A DNA stretch of 64,000 bases from Caldilineaceae bacterium. GTDB lineage: Bacteria > Chloroflexota > Anaerolineae > Caldilineales > Caldilineaceae. The DNA is taken from contig JADLDO010000027.1 in NCBI GenBank assembly GCA_020846635.1, forward strand, positions 124,001-188,000, in the 5' to 3' direction. Shown one piece after another: positions 35,364 to 45,917 of the stretch. A program made the translations under genes and the position numbers. Positions within the stretch are counted from its first letter, which is position 1; every line of letters begins with the position of its first letter. Under the pieces are notes generated by a model that did not search any database, had not been told where the DNA came from, and saw only the letters and a list, made by a program, of their open reading frames with translations.

Positions 35364-37271
35364 TCACCCATGCCTTGTCGGGTTCCATGTGGCCGAACCT
35401 TTCAATGCGGAATCATTCGCATCAGTTGGCAGCGTTGGAGGAACCACCGGGGAAGCGCTTGTGTCGCTGCTTTCTTCGGTCGAACCCTCCATTTCAATCT
35501 CCGGTTCGGCGCGCGGCAGGCTGAAATAGAAGGTGCTGCCCTTGCCTTCCTGGCTCACCGCCCAAATGCTGCCGCCATGCGCCTGGACAATATGCTTGGC
35601 AATCGCCAATCCTAAGCCTGTGCCCCCCACGGCGCGGGAGCGATCCGCCTTGTAGAACCGTTCAAAGATACGCGTGATATCTTGCGGCGCAATGCCACTC
35701 CCGGTATCTGCCACGGACACGGTGACATGGGTCGCGTCCGTCGTGGCGCTCACAGTAATTGCCCCCTGGGCAGGAGTGAATTTAATGGCGTTATGCACGA
35801 TATTGGTCACAACCTGATGAATTCTCCCTGCATCCACCAAAACCAGTGGCAGATCGCGCGGCACGTCAATTTCGAGCGAAAGCTGACCTCGTTCCGCCTG
35901 TGTACGCAAACGCTCAACCGCAGGCACGATGGCAGCATGGGGCAAAACGGGGTTCAAACGCAGAGGAACCTGCCCAGACTCAATGCGTGACAATTCCAGC
36001 AGTTCTTCCACCATCTGGGTCAACGAATCGACCTCGATCTCCATGCGATCCAAGAAGCGGGTCGCCGCGGGCGGATCGTCCAACGCGCTGTCGCGCAGCG
36101 TCTCGGTCAGGGCGCGCAGCGAAGCCAGCGGCGTACGCAGCTCATGCGAGATATTGCTGATGAAATCCTGGCGCACCGTCTGTAATCGCCGCACCTGCGT
36201 CAGATCCTGCATGATCACCAAATAGCCACGCCCCGCTCGACGCAGAAAAGGCGTAACCACGACGCGCATAAACTGGGTCACGCCCAACTCAATCGCCGCG
36301 ACCTCCTCCTCGCCGCTTGCCACGCAGCGCTTCCACACCTCGGCAATACGATGGTCGCGCACCGCTTGCACAAAGGATCGATTCATGGCTTTCTCGACAG
36401 TGGTATTCAAGATGCGCGCACCGGCTGGGTTAATCAGCTTGACCACACCATTCCGGTTCAAGATGAGCACCCCATCGGTCATCACATGCATGACCGTGTT
36501 GAGCCGATCCTTCTCGCGCACGCGCTTTTTCATCTGGCTTTGGAGCTTCGCGGCCATGCGATTAAAGGCCTGCGCCAGCGCACCCAATTCGCCATGCTGC
36601 AACGAAAGAATACGCGCATCCAAATCGCCCGCCGTAATCCGCTCAACGACCTGTGTCAGCCGCCGCACCCCAAAGGAGAGATATTCGGTCAGGCTAATGG
36701 CAAGCAACAACAGCAGCAGCGTCGCCACCAGCGCCACCAAGACAAGGGCGCGATTGAATTCGGCAAGGTCTGCCTGAAGCTGCTCTTGCGAGAACTCAAA
36801 ATGGAGAACGCCAACCAGCACACCCGCTTCACTCACAGGGAGCGCCACAAAGGTCCCCTGTGCGCCGCCGGTTGTCTGCCGTATAGTCGTCCCTTCACGC
36901 CGGTTGATCGCAGCCCGCACCTCCGGCAGATTTTGCCAATCTACACTGCCCATGCCCACCCCATCCGCACTCGCGTCCGCATGAGATTGTGTGATGAATT
37001 CGCCCTGCGGCGTGAGCGCCGTTACCCGCGCATCCAACAGGCTGGAGAGCAGTACGAGTTGGGGCTGGAGCGCTTGCGGCCCTGCCAGCCAACTGCGCGC
37101 AACTTGGTCACTAGACGCAGCCGCCCGCGCCTGACGCATCACGTTGCGCTCATAGGCAGCATACTCAGACCCGCGCATCTGCAACGATAACCAGAACGCA
37201 GTACCCGCCAGTATCAAAATAATGACCAATGCCGCTCCATGTGCGAGCCGCCAGCGCCACCGACCGATCAT
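35364..37271 (-). CDS. phoR: Phosphate-sensing histidine kinase PhoR
   Basis: Start at [10 protein letters not shown] (37271) with GGAAG just ahead. A 635-residue membrane kinase: span one at about 14-32, a 140-residue external sensor part, span two at about 175-196, HAMP (about 197-250), PAS (about 262-360; [20 protein letters not shown]), HisKA with phospho-His376 in [20 protein letters not shown], and HATPase with [17 protein letters not shown] and GTGLGLAI. The T-L-R-x-x-A pattern after the His is normal for PhoR/PhoB pairs. It autophosphorylates under phosphate limitation and phosphorylates PhoB, encoded upstream. A run of Pho box-like repeats lies in the spacer ahead of it. Confidence 0.92.
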   Translation of the reverse strand: MIGRWRWRLAHGAALVIILILAGTAFWLSLQMRGSEYAAYERNVMRQARAAASSDQVARSWLAGPQALQPQLVLLSSLLDARVTALTPQGEFITQSHADASADGVGMGSVDWQNLPEVRAAINRREGTTIRQTTGGAQGTFVALPVSEAGVLVGVLHFEFSQEQLQADLAEFNRALVLVALVATLLLLLLAISLTEYLSFGVRRLTQVVERITAGDLDARILSLQHGELGALAQAFNRMAAKLQSQMKKRVREKDRLNTVMHVMTDGVLILNRNGVVKLINPAGARILNTTVEKAMNRSFVQAVRDHRIAEVWKRCVASGEEEVAAIELGVTQFMRVVVTPFLRRAGRGYLVIMQDLTQVRRLQTVRQDFISNISHELRTPLASLRALTETLRDSALDDPPAATRFLDRMEIEVDSLTQMVEELLELSRIESGQVPLRLNPVLPHAAIVPAVERLRTQAERGQLSLEIDVPRDLPLVLVDAGRIHQVVTNIVHNAIKFTPAQGAITVSATTDATHVTVSVADTGSGIAPQDITRIFERFYKADRSRAVGGTGLGLAIAKHIVQAHGGSIWAVSQEGKGSTFYFSLPRAEPEIEMEGSTEESSDTSASPVVPPTLPTDANDSALKGSATWNPTRHG

Positions 37272-37627
37272 TGTCTTCCACCCCTGTGAGAATGAGTCAC
37301 GATACCCTACCTTTGCTTGGTCTCCCCACGCATATACCCACACAATTCAGTTATGATAGGATTCTGTTACGATAGGATACCTCAGTACCCCAACAGCAGG
37401 AGAGAGGAGCCAACAACCTGCCTATTTTAGACTCTGCAAATTAACGAACCACTCGCGTAACCTTTAACACCTCGTCCTTTCAACATTAACAAAGCGTTAA
37501 CACTTCGAATGTTATGGTGTACCCGTTGTGGCAACAAAAACGCAGAGGGGTTTCCTCTGCGCCTGGCTGCCTGACCATTCATCCTTGATCTTGTCTCACG
37601 TGGTTTTTATCGTGCTAGCAATGCCCG
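37272..37627. other. Spacer between phoB and phoR with regulatory repeats
   Basis: 356 bases without a gene. The minus strand contains the repeat array at 37459-37502; the remainder shows nothing recognisable. The gap implies phoR has its own, PhoB-controlled promoter. Confidence 0.5.
37459..37502 (-). promoter_or_regulatory. Pho box array upstream of phoR
   Basis: On the minus strand TGTTAACGCTT (37502-37492) and TGTTAATGTTG (37491-37481) are adjacent; a third unit TGTTAAAGGTT (37469-37459) keeps the 11-base phase after one degenerate unit. The same NGTTAA core occurs upstream of pstS. Confidence 0.65.
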
Positions 37628-38419
37628 CTACCCCTCAAACCGATAACCGATCCCGCGCACTGTTACAATGCGCGTGGGATTCGAAGGGTCTTCCTCTACC
37701 TTCTCGCGCAGCCAGCGCACATGCACATCGACTGTGCGGCTCCCCCCATCATAATCCCACCCCCACACCCGCTCCAGAATCAGATCACGGCTCATCACAA
37801 TGCCGCGGTTGCGGGCAAGAAAGACTAACAGCTCAAACTCCTTAGGTTTCAGATGGAAAAGCTGCTGCTTATAGTACATCTCACGCCGGCCTAAATCGAT
37901 CGTAAGATCGGGAAAGACCAGCCGTTCAACAGGCGACGTTTCATCAGCGGCAGCCTTTTCCTCGCTCGCAACCTCCTCACGCACCATACGCACACGCCGC
38001 AAGAGCGCCTTCACGCGCGCCATCAATTCGCGCATGCTAAATGGCTTCGTGAGATAGTCGTCAGCGCCCACCTCCAACCCGACCACCTTATCCACTTCGT
38101 CTGCCCTCGCCGTGAGCATCAAGATCGGCGCGCTCATCTCCTGGCGTAAGATACGGCAGACCTCAAAACCATCCAGCGTAGGCAGCATCACATCCAGAAT
38201 TACCAGATCCGGTCGCTCCTTGCGCGCCAGATCGAGCGCCTTCGCGCCATCATTCGACACACTTACCTCATAGCCCTGGCGCGACAGGCTATACTCCAGC
38301 GTATCCAGCAATGAGGGCTCATCTTCAACCACCAGGACTTTTGGCCGTGAGTTGGTTTCGTTCCCTTTGGCTCGTTCCATCATCCCACCCCATACTTTGT
38401 GCGGCACTTCGATCTTCAT
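37628..38419 (-). CDS. phoB: Phosphate response regulator PhoB/PhoP (OmpR family)
   Basis: Start at MKIEVPHKV (38419), directly after GGAGGGGTC. The 263-residue protein begins with a short extension, then a receiver domain ([19 protein letters not shown]; phosphoacceptor Asp in [29 protein letters not shown]) and a winged-helix DNA-binding domain ([17 protein letters not shown], recognition region [19 protein letters not shown], closing RGIGYRFEG). A 35-residue charged linker joins them. It most likely binds the 11-bp repeat arrays upstream of phoR and pstS. It is the first gene of the locus. Confidence 0.93.
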   Translation of the reverse strand: MKIEVPHKVWGGMMERAKGNETNSRPKVLVVEDEPSLLDTLEYSLSRQGYEVSVSNDGAKALDLARKERPDLVILDVMLPTLDGFEVCRILRQEMSAPILMLTARADEVDKVVGLEVGADDYLTKPFSMRELMARVKALLRRVRMVREEVASEEKAAADETSPVERLVFPDLTIDLGRREMYYKQQLFHLKPKEFELLVFLARNRGIVMSRDLILERVWGWDYDGGSRTVDVHVRWLREKVEEDPSNPTRIVTVRGIGYRFEG

Positions 38420-38541
38420 GACCCCTCCAAAGTCCACAGTCCTACCCTGCTCGAACAAATTGGCGCGCACTGTGTCCCTTGATTACAACCCACATCATGC
38501 CAAATCACCATCTACCTGTCGATTTTGGCAGGTGCTAGGCA

Positions 38542-38940
38542 TCAACTACTACTGCGCGCTACCAACAGGATTCCTCCACAGATGACCAGCGCACCCAACC
38601 AGCGCAACGCCGGCACATGCTCGCCTAATAAGAACTGTGAGGAAAAGATCACAAGCACATAATTGAGCGCAAGAAATGGATAGGCAACACTTAGGTTGAC
38701 GCGTGAGAGCACAGCAATCCATGCCAGCGCGCCAATGCCATAAAGCACCAGCCCCAACAGCACAAGCGGCGACCGGATAATAATGTTGAGCAGGGGCAGC
38801 AGCCCGGTCGCCGCGGCTTCCGTTCCAGGTTGGCTTACCCCAATTTTAATCACGGTCTGCCCGGCGACACTTGTAATAATCGAAAGCAGGATCAACCACC
38901 AATATTGCATCATCTGTACACGCATACCATTGCTTTCCAA
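38542..38940 (-). CDS. EamA/SMR-like four-span membrane transporter
   Basis: A 132-residue hydrophobic protein with four predicted spans, the size of one half of an EamA-type drug/metabolite transporter or of an SMR protein. Features are SIITSVAGQTVIKIGV in span one, GIGALAWIAVLSRVNLSVAY in the middle and the terminal LRWLGALVICGGILLVAR. The SMR glutamate of span one is not present, so it is closer to the EamA-like half-transporters that work as dimers. The start is uncertain (MQYWW at residue 11 is an alternative). Substrate unknown. Confidence 0.75.
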   Translation of the reverse strand: MESNGMRVQMMQYWWLILLSIITSVAGQTVIKIGVSQPGTEAAATGLLPLLNIIIRSPLVLLGLVLYGIGALAWIAVLSRVNLSVAYPFLALNYVLVIFSSQFLLGEHVPALRWLGALVICGGILLVARSSS

Positions 38941-39494
38941 CTTTGCGCCTTGCTAGAACGACGCACGCATCCACGGTCTTGCAGCAAAGCAGGGCCGTTC
39001 TGTAGCTTCATCTACAGCCTCATGTGTGCATACCGGCTGCACATCTGCGCCAGTATAACATAGATGATGCTACCCCCCGTTCAGCCACTTCTCAGCAAAT
39101 CATTTAATGTATGATTCAAGCCATCCGGCTCTTCTAAGCTAATCTCTTGCCATGTAGCCAGCGATCGTCAAAATAAAAGTCAATCAGCGCAAGGCAATCA
39201 GGTATACGACAAGATATAGTCACTATGGTATACTGGCCCGGATTGATTCGATGAGCCTGGTGGCCGGGGAGCTATACGTGCAGCCGCACCCCCTACTTCC
39301 CCATCTCCTTTGATTTTCCTCGGATTGATAGAAATTCATCAAAATAAACAAGTCCGGTTGTAACGAGGCTATCCCCATGCTCGCGCAGCCGGATAGAAGT
39401 AGCTGACCGCTCACATGGGCGATCAGTCGTGTACCTTTATGCCGTTGCCAAAATCCGGCAACTCTCACCTTGATGGAAGGACAAACCCGATAGT
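38941..39494. other. Intergenic region, 554 bp, no gene recognised
   Basis: Divergent spacer between the small transporter and the desaturase. A long open frame on the minus strand (39223-39600) runs into the desaturase and is not credible. A TATACT hexamer (near 39229) might be a -10 for the desaturase, which would give it a leader of about 260 bases. Confidence 0.4.
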
Positions 39495-40544
39495 ATGAGT
39501 GGAACCACAGCAGCAGGGTCAGCCGCGTATGACGGATGGCGCAAAATCGTTGCCGAGTATCAGAAGCCGGATCTGCGCGCTGCAATTTGGCAGGTAGCAA
39601 ACTCCTTTGGGGGATTTTTTATCAGCTTGGTACTCATGTACTTTAGCCTGAAAGTGGGCTACTGGCTGACGCTTCTGTTAGCTTTTCCAACAGCGGGCTT
39701 CCTGGTCCGCATGTTCATCATCCAACACGACTGTGGACATGGCTCGTTCTTCAAGTCCCGTCGCGCCAATGATACAGTAGGGACCATCAGCGGATTCTTT
39801 GCCCTGATCCCTTATAGATTCTGGCGCAGGTCCCACGCTGTCCACCACGCGCACCATGCTGAACTGGAAGAGCGCGGCGTCGGCGATGTCTGGACAATGA
39901 CCGTAGATGAGTATTGGGCCGCAGGCTGGTGGAAACGTGTTGCCTACCGCATTTTTCGCAACCCTTTCTTTCTCTTTGGCATTGCCCCGACCATCAACTT
40001 TGTCATCCTCACCCGTCTGCCGCTTGGCGGCGATGCCTCCTGGCACAATGGCGAAAAGGCGTCCATTTGGTGGACAAATCTCGCCATTGCCAGTTGGGTC
40101 GTGATCTTTGGTCTGCTGATCGGCTTTGACACGGTAGCGATGATCTATCTCCCCGTAATTATTATTGCAGGGAGTGTGGGCACTTGGCTTTTCTACGTCC
40201 AACACCAATTTGAGCGCACCTATTGGGAACATAGCCCCCAGTGGGATTACACCCTGGCAGCGATGCATGGCAGTTCCTATTACGAGCTCCCGCGCGTCCT
40301 GCAATGGTTCACGGGGAACATTGGCTTTCACCACATCCACCATCTCAGCCCGCGTATTCCCAATTACAACCTGCAAAAATGTCACGAACAAAACCCAATC
40401 TTACAGCGGGTAGTCCGTTTGACCATTGGCAGCAGCCTAAAAACAGTCTGGTTGGTCTTGTGGGATGAAGAACGCCGGCGCCTTGTCACCTTCAGCGAGG
40501 CATTGCAAGCTAAACGCAGCGCGGCGAGCGTGTCCACGCTATAA
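39495..40544 (+). CDS. Membrane fatty acid desaturase
   Basis: A 349-residue integral membrane enzyme. All three histidine boxes of the di-iron centre are present: HDCGHGS, HAVHHAHH and, near the C-terminus, HHIHH within GNIGFHHIHHLSPRIPNYNL. The box spacing is that of delta-12/omega-6 acyl-lipid desaturases. It introduces a double bond into membrane fatty acyl chains using oxygen and an electron donor. Next to it is an RRM RNA-binding protein of the cold-induced type, so the two may serve adaptation to low temperature. It implies an aerobic or oxygen-tolerant host. Confidence 0.92.
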   Translation: MSGTTAAGSAAYDGWRKIVAEYQKPDLRAAIWQVANSFGGFFISLVLMYFSLKVGYWLTLLLAFPTAGFLVRMFIIQHDCGHGSFFKSRRANDTVGTISGFFALIPYRFWRRSHAVHHAHHAELEERGVGDVWTMTVDEYWAAGWWKRVAYRIFRNPFFLFGIAPTINFVILTRLPLGGDASWHNGEKASIWWTNLAIASWVVIFGLLIGFDTVAMIYLPVIIIAGSVGTWLFYVQHQFERTYWEHSPQWDYTLAAMHGSSYYELPRVLQWFTGNIGFHHIHHLSPRIPNYNLQKCHEQNPILQRVVRLTIGSSLKTVWLVLWDEERRRLVTFSEALQAKRSAASVSTL

Positions 40545-40705
40545 TACGGGCTACTGTTTCGCGATAGAGCATTCGTTATATAGCAAGCAGTATGGCAAGC
40601 AAATAGTTGGTTAAAGAGAGTAGCTATGGTAGTCTGAATCACTCGCGGATTCTGAAAAACTGGAAGAAGCCGCATTCCAGCCTTGACCAGGCACACAGGA
40701 GACAT

Positions 40706-41110
40706 ATGGAAATCAAGGTTTACGTGGGTGGGTTATCGTACGACACGACAGAAGAGGGCTTACGCGACCTCTTCACACAGGCGGGTACAGTGAAGTCCGT
40801 TCATATTGCTACAGATCGGGATACTGGTCGTTCGCGGGGCTTTGCCTTTGTCGAAATGAGTACCCAGGGAGAGATGGACAAGGCCATTCATATGTTTAAT
40901 GGCAAAGTGTTGGATGGTCGTACGCTCACCGTAAACCAGGCGAAACCGCGTGAAGAGCGAGGCGGTAGTCGTGGTGGTAGCGGCTACGGCGGCGGCGGAG
41001 GTCGAGGAGGCTACGGCGGTGGTGGCGGTGGCGGCGGTAGCTGGGGAAACAATCGTGGCGGCGGCGACAGACGAGGTGGCTCTGGTGGCGGCGGTCGTCG
41101 CCCCTACTAA
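40706..41110 (+). CDS. RRM RNA-binding protein with glycine-rich tail
   Basis: Start at MEIKVYVGGL (40706), preceded by AGGAGACAT. The 134-residue protein has one RRM domain: RNP2 VYVGGLSY at residues 5-12 and RNP1 RGFAFVEM near 46-53. A 50-residue Gly/Arg-rich tail follows, with RGG-like units (GGGRGGYGG, NRGGGDRRGG). This is the design of the cyanobacterial Rbp proteins, which are induced by cold. It binds single-stranded RNA in the cytoplasm. A leader of up to 160 bases lies ahead of it. Confidence 0.93.
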   Translation: MEIKVYVGGLSYDTTEEGLRDLFTQAGTVKSVHIATDRDTGRSRGFAFVEMSTQGEMDKAIHMFNGKVLDGRTLTVNQAKPREERGGSRGGSGYGGGGGRGGYGGGGGGGGSWGNNRGGGDRRGGSGGGGRRPY

Positions 41111-41170
41111 CAACCCTTAGAATCGCATACGTCTAGACCTATTTTGCCCTATTTGCGATGGCACGATAGC

Positions 41171-41205
41171 AAGGACAGGGCTTCGGCTCTGTCCTTTTTG
41201 TTTTC
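41171..41205 (+). terminator. Intrinsic terminator of the RRM protein gene
   Basis: AAGGACAG-GGC-TTCG-GCT-CTGTCCTT with a stable TTCG tetraloop, followed by TTTTTGTTTT. Confidence 0.9.
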
Positions 41206-41229
41206 CGGCTTTGCTGTTTTCCGGTCTTG

Positions 41230-41523
41230 TTAAAGCAACCACTCCTGACACCGCTCCTCTATCCGATCCAGTGCCTCATTAACCGTTCTTCCGTGGGCGA
41301 ATCGCGCAGAATAATGTTTGTCTTGCGTAATGCCCATTGTTGTCAACCAACGTCGAGAGGCTGGATTGCGGGTCACCGTCAGCGTGCCCAGTTCAATGTC
41401 GCATCCACTGATACGAAAGTTGATGCGGACAAATACTACGTCTGGCGCTGTGCCTGCGGCTCGTGCCGACGCAAACAACTCATCCAGCGTCATCTCCGGT
41501 AATTTGCGCTCTTCGATCGTCAT
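41230..41523 (-). CDS. Hypothetical protein, 97 residues
   Basis: A small soluble protein starting MTIEERKLPEMTLDELFASA, with a GGGAGAG site 9 bases ahead. The middle (VVFVRINFRISGCDIELGTLTVTRN) looks beta-rich and the end (EALDRIEERCQEWLL) helical. I do not recognise a family. It faces the terminator of the RRM gene and stands alone. Confidence 0.6.
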   Translation of the reverse strand: MTIEERKLPEMTLDELFASARAAGTAPDVVFVRINFRISGCDIELGTLTVTRNPASRRWLTTMGITQDKHYSARFAHGRTVNEALDRIEERCQEWLL

Positions 41524-41686
41524 ACGGCCATTCTCTCCCTCGCCTGCACAGGTTTTCGTACAGGCTTGCTACGAACCTTCTGCGAACTTCATATCGTGCT
41601 TATTCTACTTGACGATAATGTAACGCGCAACGATACGTTCGAAATGTTCGTAGGAGTCTTACCACCAAGCAAGTGCCTAAAAGACC

Positions 41687-42469
41687 TTAATTGAAGTAGA
41701 AAGCGTACATCACCACAAATGAACCGAGCAGGAGAGAAACCCCTAGCCCGATGGCTAACCACCATATCCTTCTAGAGAGACGCTGATTTTTCTGGTTTTG
41801 CTGTTGAAGCTGTTGGGCATACTGCTTGACATGGGCGGCGAGTATGCGCACGCTGTACGCTTGCCCTCGTGACAACTCGCGTTCCTCTCGGATCAACTCT
41901 GCCAATTTCCTGCTTTCGCGAGTAATCCGCAAAGCCTCAACTAAATACTCCTGCTCAACAGTCGATAGATAGTGTCCTTGACTGATTGAGTAAACCTGTT
42001 CTTCCTGCGGCAAATCAGGATAAGGCAGCACTTCCCCCTTCATGAGATGATCCACAAGAAGTTCTTGCCCTGTTGTCGCAGAATAGGCCTGCCCCTCCGT
42101 ATCAAGCATCTCGGCAACTTCTGCTGCTTCCGGTGTCTCCTCCTTTGTGTGCAGATAGCCGGCCAGCAGCATCTCAAATATATTGATCGACGCGAGTTCT
42201 TCCGCTAGCTCGTCGAAGGCCAGTTGCGGATCATCCTTTTTGTCGCTTGTTGGGGTGATGCTTACATTCTTTGCGGGTGCGTGTGAACGCTCATGGAGAG
42301 TCTTATGGAGCATACCCAGCTTTACGGCGACTCGCTTATATTCAAAGCCCTGGATACTAAGCTTAGAAACGCGCGCTTCAAATGGAATAAGCTGGTATTT
42401 ATTATCACCATCGGGGATAAACTGCGGCTGAAGTTCCTTTTCGTTGCGTTCTTGCTGTTCATCCCGCAT
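41687..42469 (-). CDS. Hypothetical tail-anchored protein with coiled coil
   Basis: Start at MRDEQQERNE (42469), 8 bases after GGAAGGG. The 260-residue protein is highly charged and soluble over most of its length. A region rich in Gln (KQYAQQLQQQNQKNQRLSRR, about 205-228) suggests a coiled coil. A single hydrophobic helix at the very C-terminus (IWWLAIGLGVSLLLGSFVVM) makes it a candidate tail-anchored protein. No known domain is recognised. AT content and codon use seem somewhat different from neighbours, and it stands between two single-gene units. Confidence 0.65.
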   Translation of the reverse strand: MRDEQQERNEKELQPQFIPDGDNKYQLIPFEARVSKLSIQGFEYKRVAVKLGMLHKTLHERSHAPAKNVSITPTSDKKDDPQLAFDELAEELASINIFEMLLAGYLHTKEETPEAAEVAEMLDTEGQAYSATTGQELLVDHLMKGEVLPYPDLPQEEQVYSISQGHYLSTVEQEYLVEALRITRESRKLAELIREERELSRGQAYSVRILAAHVKQYAQQLQQQNQKNQRLSRRIWWLAIGLGVSLLLGSFVVMYAFYFN

Positions 42470-42980
<511 letters not shown>

Positions 42981-42990
<10 letters not shown>

Positions 42991-44549
42991 GCATGTACAG
43001 GATAGTATAGCTTCTTAGGTGGGTTTTCTGCAAGACTCAGAGGTGGTCGTGTCGCAAGCGTCTTTTGATGAGGCATGACCATGACCACAATAGGCGCAGC
43101 CTGCTGCTCTGGAAGGAGATCAGCCGAGTAGCCCGCAGCCAACGCCACGGCCCCCCGTGGCAGTGGATCAACGAGTTGAAAATGCCACTGCCCCTCTGGA
43201 TCGGCACGCACGCGCGCCACAACCTGGCGGTTCACCAGAATTGCCACATCCATCGCCGGAGGCGCAACACCTACCAGCAGCGGGCGAGAATTTGTCAGTA
43301 CCTCACCTGCTCGCGGTGAAACCAGCAGAGGCCGTTCGGGAAGCCCAATCAGCCCAGGTCGTTGCAGTTGGTGATCGGTACGCACCCGTTCGCCAAAGTT
43401 AGAGCGCACTTCCACACTCACATCCTCATCAAAGCCGAGCATATTCTCCAAATAGAGCATCCAATGACCATCCAGCGCGGCATTGGCGGCGCGTACAGGA
43501 TGCCCTTCCAGCCACGCAGCGATGCTGGCATGAGGGGTCGCCGTACCATTGACCACCAGGCTGGTGCGCCGCCGGTCGCCAAAAGCCAGGCCCGAAATGG
43601 TCAGCGGCAGCGAAGGCGCAGGCAACGTCAAGGGCAAAGAGGATTGAGCAGGCTCCTCTACCACAAAGATCACGGGCGCAGATTCGGCCAACACATCCCC
43701 TTGCGGATTCAACGCCGTAACACGCGCCGTATAGATGCCGGGGGTCAACGCCTGCTCTGGAACAATGCGCCAGTCGTCCTGCGTCGTCACCAAGCTTTCT
43801 GCCACAAAGCTATTATTCAAATGAAGCCGCACCACCACGCCCGGCAGCCCCGTACCCGTAAACTCCACCACACCAGGGGTCAAGCGCATACCCAAAGCAG
43901 GAGAGCGAATGATGGGTGTCGCCAGCGCAAGCGGCCCCTGCTCACCCAAAGCCAGCACTGTAACGACAACCGGCGCGCTCACCGCGGTCAGTTCGCCTTG
44001 CGGCCCCAATTCGTGCAGCGTGATCACATGCTGCCCTGTCACCAATGGTTCCGCCAGTGCCACTTGCCAAAGACCATCCGCGCTCGTCGTCGCCAGGCCC
44101 AGCACCTTTTCCTCGGTGCTGCCGGGCGAAAGATCTGCCCTGTTCGTGCGCGCCATTACCTGGTCAAAGACTTTGACGCTGCTGCCTGCTGCCGCTGTGC
44201 CAAAGAGTACGTTTAACGTGCTCGGTGGAACAACCGCATTCGGCCCCAAACTTGCCAGCGTCAACGGCAAGCGCAGCGTATCCGCCGGGCGTGTAGGGCC
44301 GGGTACCAAGAGTGTCCTAGACCCATTCCCCCGAGTCGATTGGGATTCGCTCGGCACAGCCGTTGGTGCAGCGGCCTCGGCATTCGCAGGCAGCAAGGTT
44401 TCCGAGGGGAGTACAACCGATTCTGTGCTAGGAGGTGCAGCGACCGAGGCAAGCGCCAAGCCAACAAACAACGCCAAAATGACGCCGATCTTCCAACGAT
44501 CCAGCGCCCAATCCAAATAAGGTGCTTTGGCGGGTGTCTCAGAGTACAT
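42981..44549 (-). CDS. Membrane-anchored protein with Ig-like repeats
   Basis: A 522-residue protein with one N-terminal membrane anchor (WKIGVILALFVGLALASVAA, about 19-38) followed by a Pro/Ala/Ser-rich spacer. The rest is beta-sandwich-like: at least four Ig-like units with signatures such as GTAAAGSSVKVFDQ, GLWQVALAEPLVTGQH, GTGLPGVVVRLHLNN, NGTATPHASIAAWL and DGHWMLYL. Similar repeats occur in surface and cell-wall proteins. An AAGGAGAG site precedes the ATG. The stop codon falls within tRNA-Lys. It follows the HhH protein by 32 bases. Function unknown. Confidence 0.75.
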
Positions 44550-44581
44550 AGCCGCCGGATTCTCTCCTTGTAGAATTTGCG

Positions 44582-45808
44582 CTACTCGTCGCGGTGCTTT
44601 TCATCAGCAAGATCAGCCGCCCGCGTCACCCATTGTGCAAAATCCGGCTGATCGCCCGCCACGGCAATCGGGAACAATGCCTCCAAATCGGCGATTGGGG
44701 TAGAAGCAAGCTGCTCATAGGTGCAGATTCCTGCGCGATAGAGAGCCGCCGCGCTCACCGGCCCAATCCCCAAAATCTTGGTCATCTCATCCGGTGGGGG
44801 GCCGCTGTAGACGGCATCAGTGCGATCGTGCTTCTCGATCAATTTCTGCGCCTGCACCAGCCACTCATCCACGTTCGAGCTAGGATAGGCACTGGTGGCG
44901 CGGCGCAAGGTTTCAATGTCCCCCTCGGCGATCTGCTTCCACGTATAAATACCGGCACGATAGAGCCGCTGCTTGTAGACATCGCCAATGCCCTTGATCT
45001 TGGAGAGATCATCGGGATATTCCTGAGAGCGACAGGTGAGTTCAGGATTACCGGCCCAACGCCGCCGGGCCGCGGTCATCTCGGATGGTTCTGCGGTTGT
45101 AGGCGATTGTCCCGCCGGGGGGCTTGCGGGCTGCGGTGTGGGCGTGACCAGCGTGCTTTCCCGTGATTGCGGAGGGCGAACCGGCTCCGGCGCAGAGGGT
45201 TCAACCTGCGGTGCTTCGGCCTCTGGGCGCGCTGCCTGGGCGCGGAGTTCGGGATTACTATTACGTCGCAGCGCGGCCAAAACCTCCTGGCGCGAGCGCG
45301 GGCTATCCCCACGCCGAGCGCGCAAGGCATCCGCTGGACTCTGTTCACTGCGCGGCGTAATCACCGGATCTGCCGGTGATGCGGCTGTGGATGTAGGAGT
45401 AGAAACGGAGGGGCCGGCAGCAGGGGTGCTTGATCGGGCAGGTACGGGGGCAGATCGCCTGTCCCGCCCGCTCACAGAACTCTCGCCATCTGCCGCATAT
45501 TCTTCAGTCTCTAAAAAGACGCCGGGGCTGCGATAGGCGGGCTCATTCCATGCGCTCGTCAAGAGGGCGCTTTTGAGCGGGGCGCCGGTTGGCGGCGTGC
45601 TGGCCGCTGCGCTTGCCGGTATAGAGAGGGTAGGTGTTGCGCTATCGGGGGTGGCTTCTAACTCAAGTATCTTTGCTTCCAACTCGCGGATGCGCCGGTC
45701 GGTCAGTTTGAGGCGCTCCTTGCGGAAATAGAACCATTCCCATAGAGTCGATGTGGCAAAGCCGAGCAGAAAACCAGCCAAGACAAACCAAAGCAGATTC
45801 GTCGCCAT
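44582..45808 (-). CDS. Membrane-anchored protein with two helix-hairpin-helix motifs
   Basis: Start at MATNLLWFVL (45808), with GGAGG 12 bases upstream. The 408-residue protein has an N-terminal span (LLWFVLAGFLLGFATSTLW), a short coiled coil (RRIRELEAKILELE), about 170 residues of Pro/Ala/Ser-rich low complexity, then two related HhH units: DDLSKIKGIGDVYKQRLYRAGI and, 75 residues on, DEMTKILGIGPVSAAALYRAGI (each shown in part; cores KIKGIGDVY and KILGIGPVS). The latter region resembles DUF4332-type modules, which bind nucleic acid or act in protein contacts. The exact role is unknown. Confidence 0.75.
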   Translation of the reverse strand: MATNLLWFVLAGFLLGFATSTLWEWFYFRKERLKLTDRRIRELEAKILELEATPDSATPTLSIPASAAASTPPTGAPLKSALLTSAWNEPAYRSPGVFLETEEYAADGESSVSGRDRRSAPVPARSSTPAAGPSVSTPTSTAASPADPVITPRSEQSPADALRARRGDSPRSRQEVLAALRRNSNPELRAQAARPEAEAPQVEPSAPEPVRPPQSRESTLVTPTPQPASPPAGQSPTTAEPSEMTAARRRWAGNPELTCRSQEYPDDLSKIKGIGDVYKQRLYRAGIYTWKQIAEGDIETLRRATSAYPSSNVDEWLVQAQKLIEKHDRTDAVYSGPPPDEMTKILGIGPVSAAALYRAGICTYEQLASTPIADLEALFPIAVAGDQPDFAQWVTRAADLADEKHRDE

Positions 45809-45917
45809 GCCGCAGAAAGCCTCCGGTCTGTAGGCAGGTGTGGTGGTTCGCGACTGATAAATAGGTATGGGTTTCTTGTTATGGTAACAGCCCTGGCGCA
45901 ATCATACACCGACCCCA

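Noticed and set aside
39223..39600. 125-codon minus-strand frame ahead of the desaturase
   Set aside because: It overlaps the desaturase start antisense, has no ribosome site and no domain resemblance.
43362..44216. 284-codon plus-strand frame
   Set aside because: Antisense shadow of the Ig-repeat protein, rich in His/Arg/Gln as expected from the opposite strand of a GC-rich gene.
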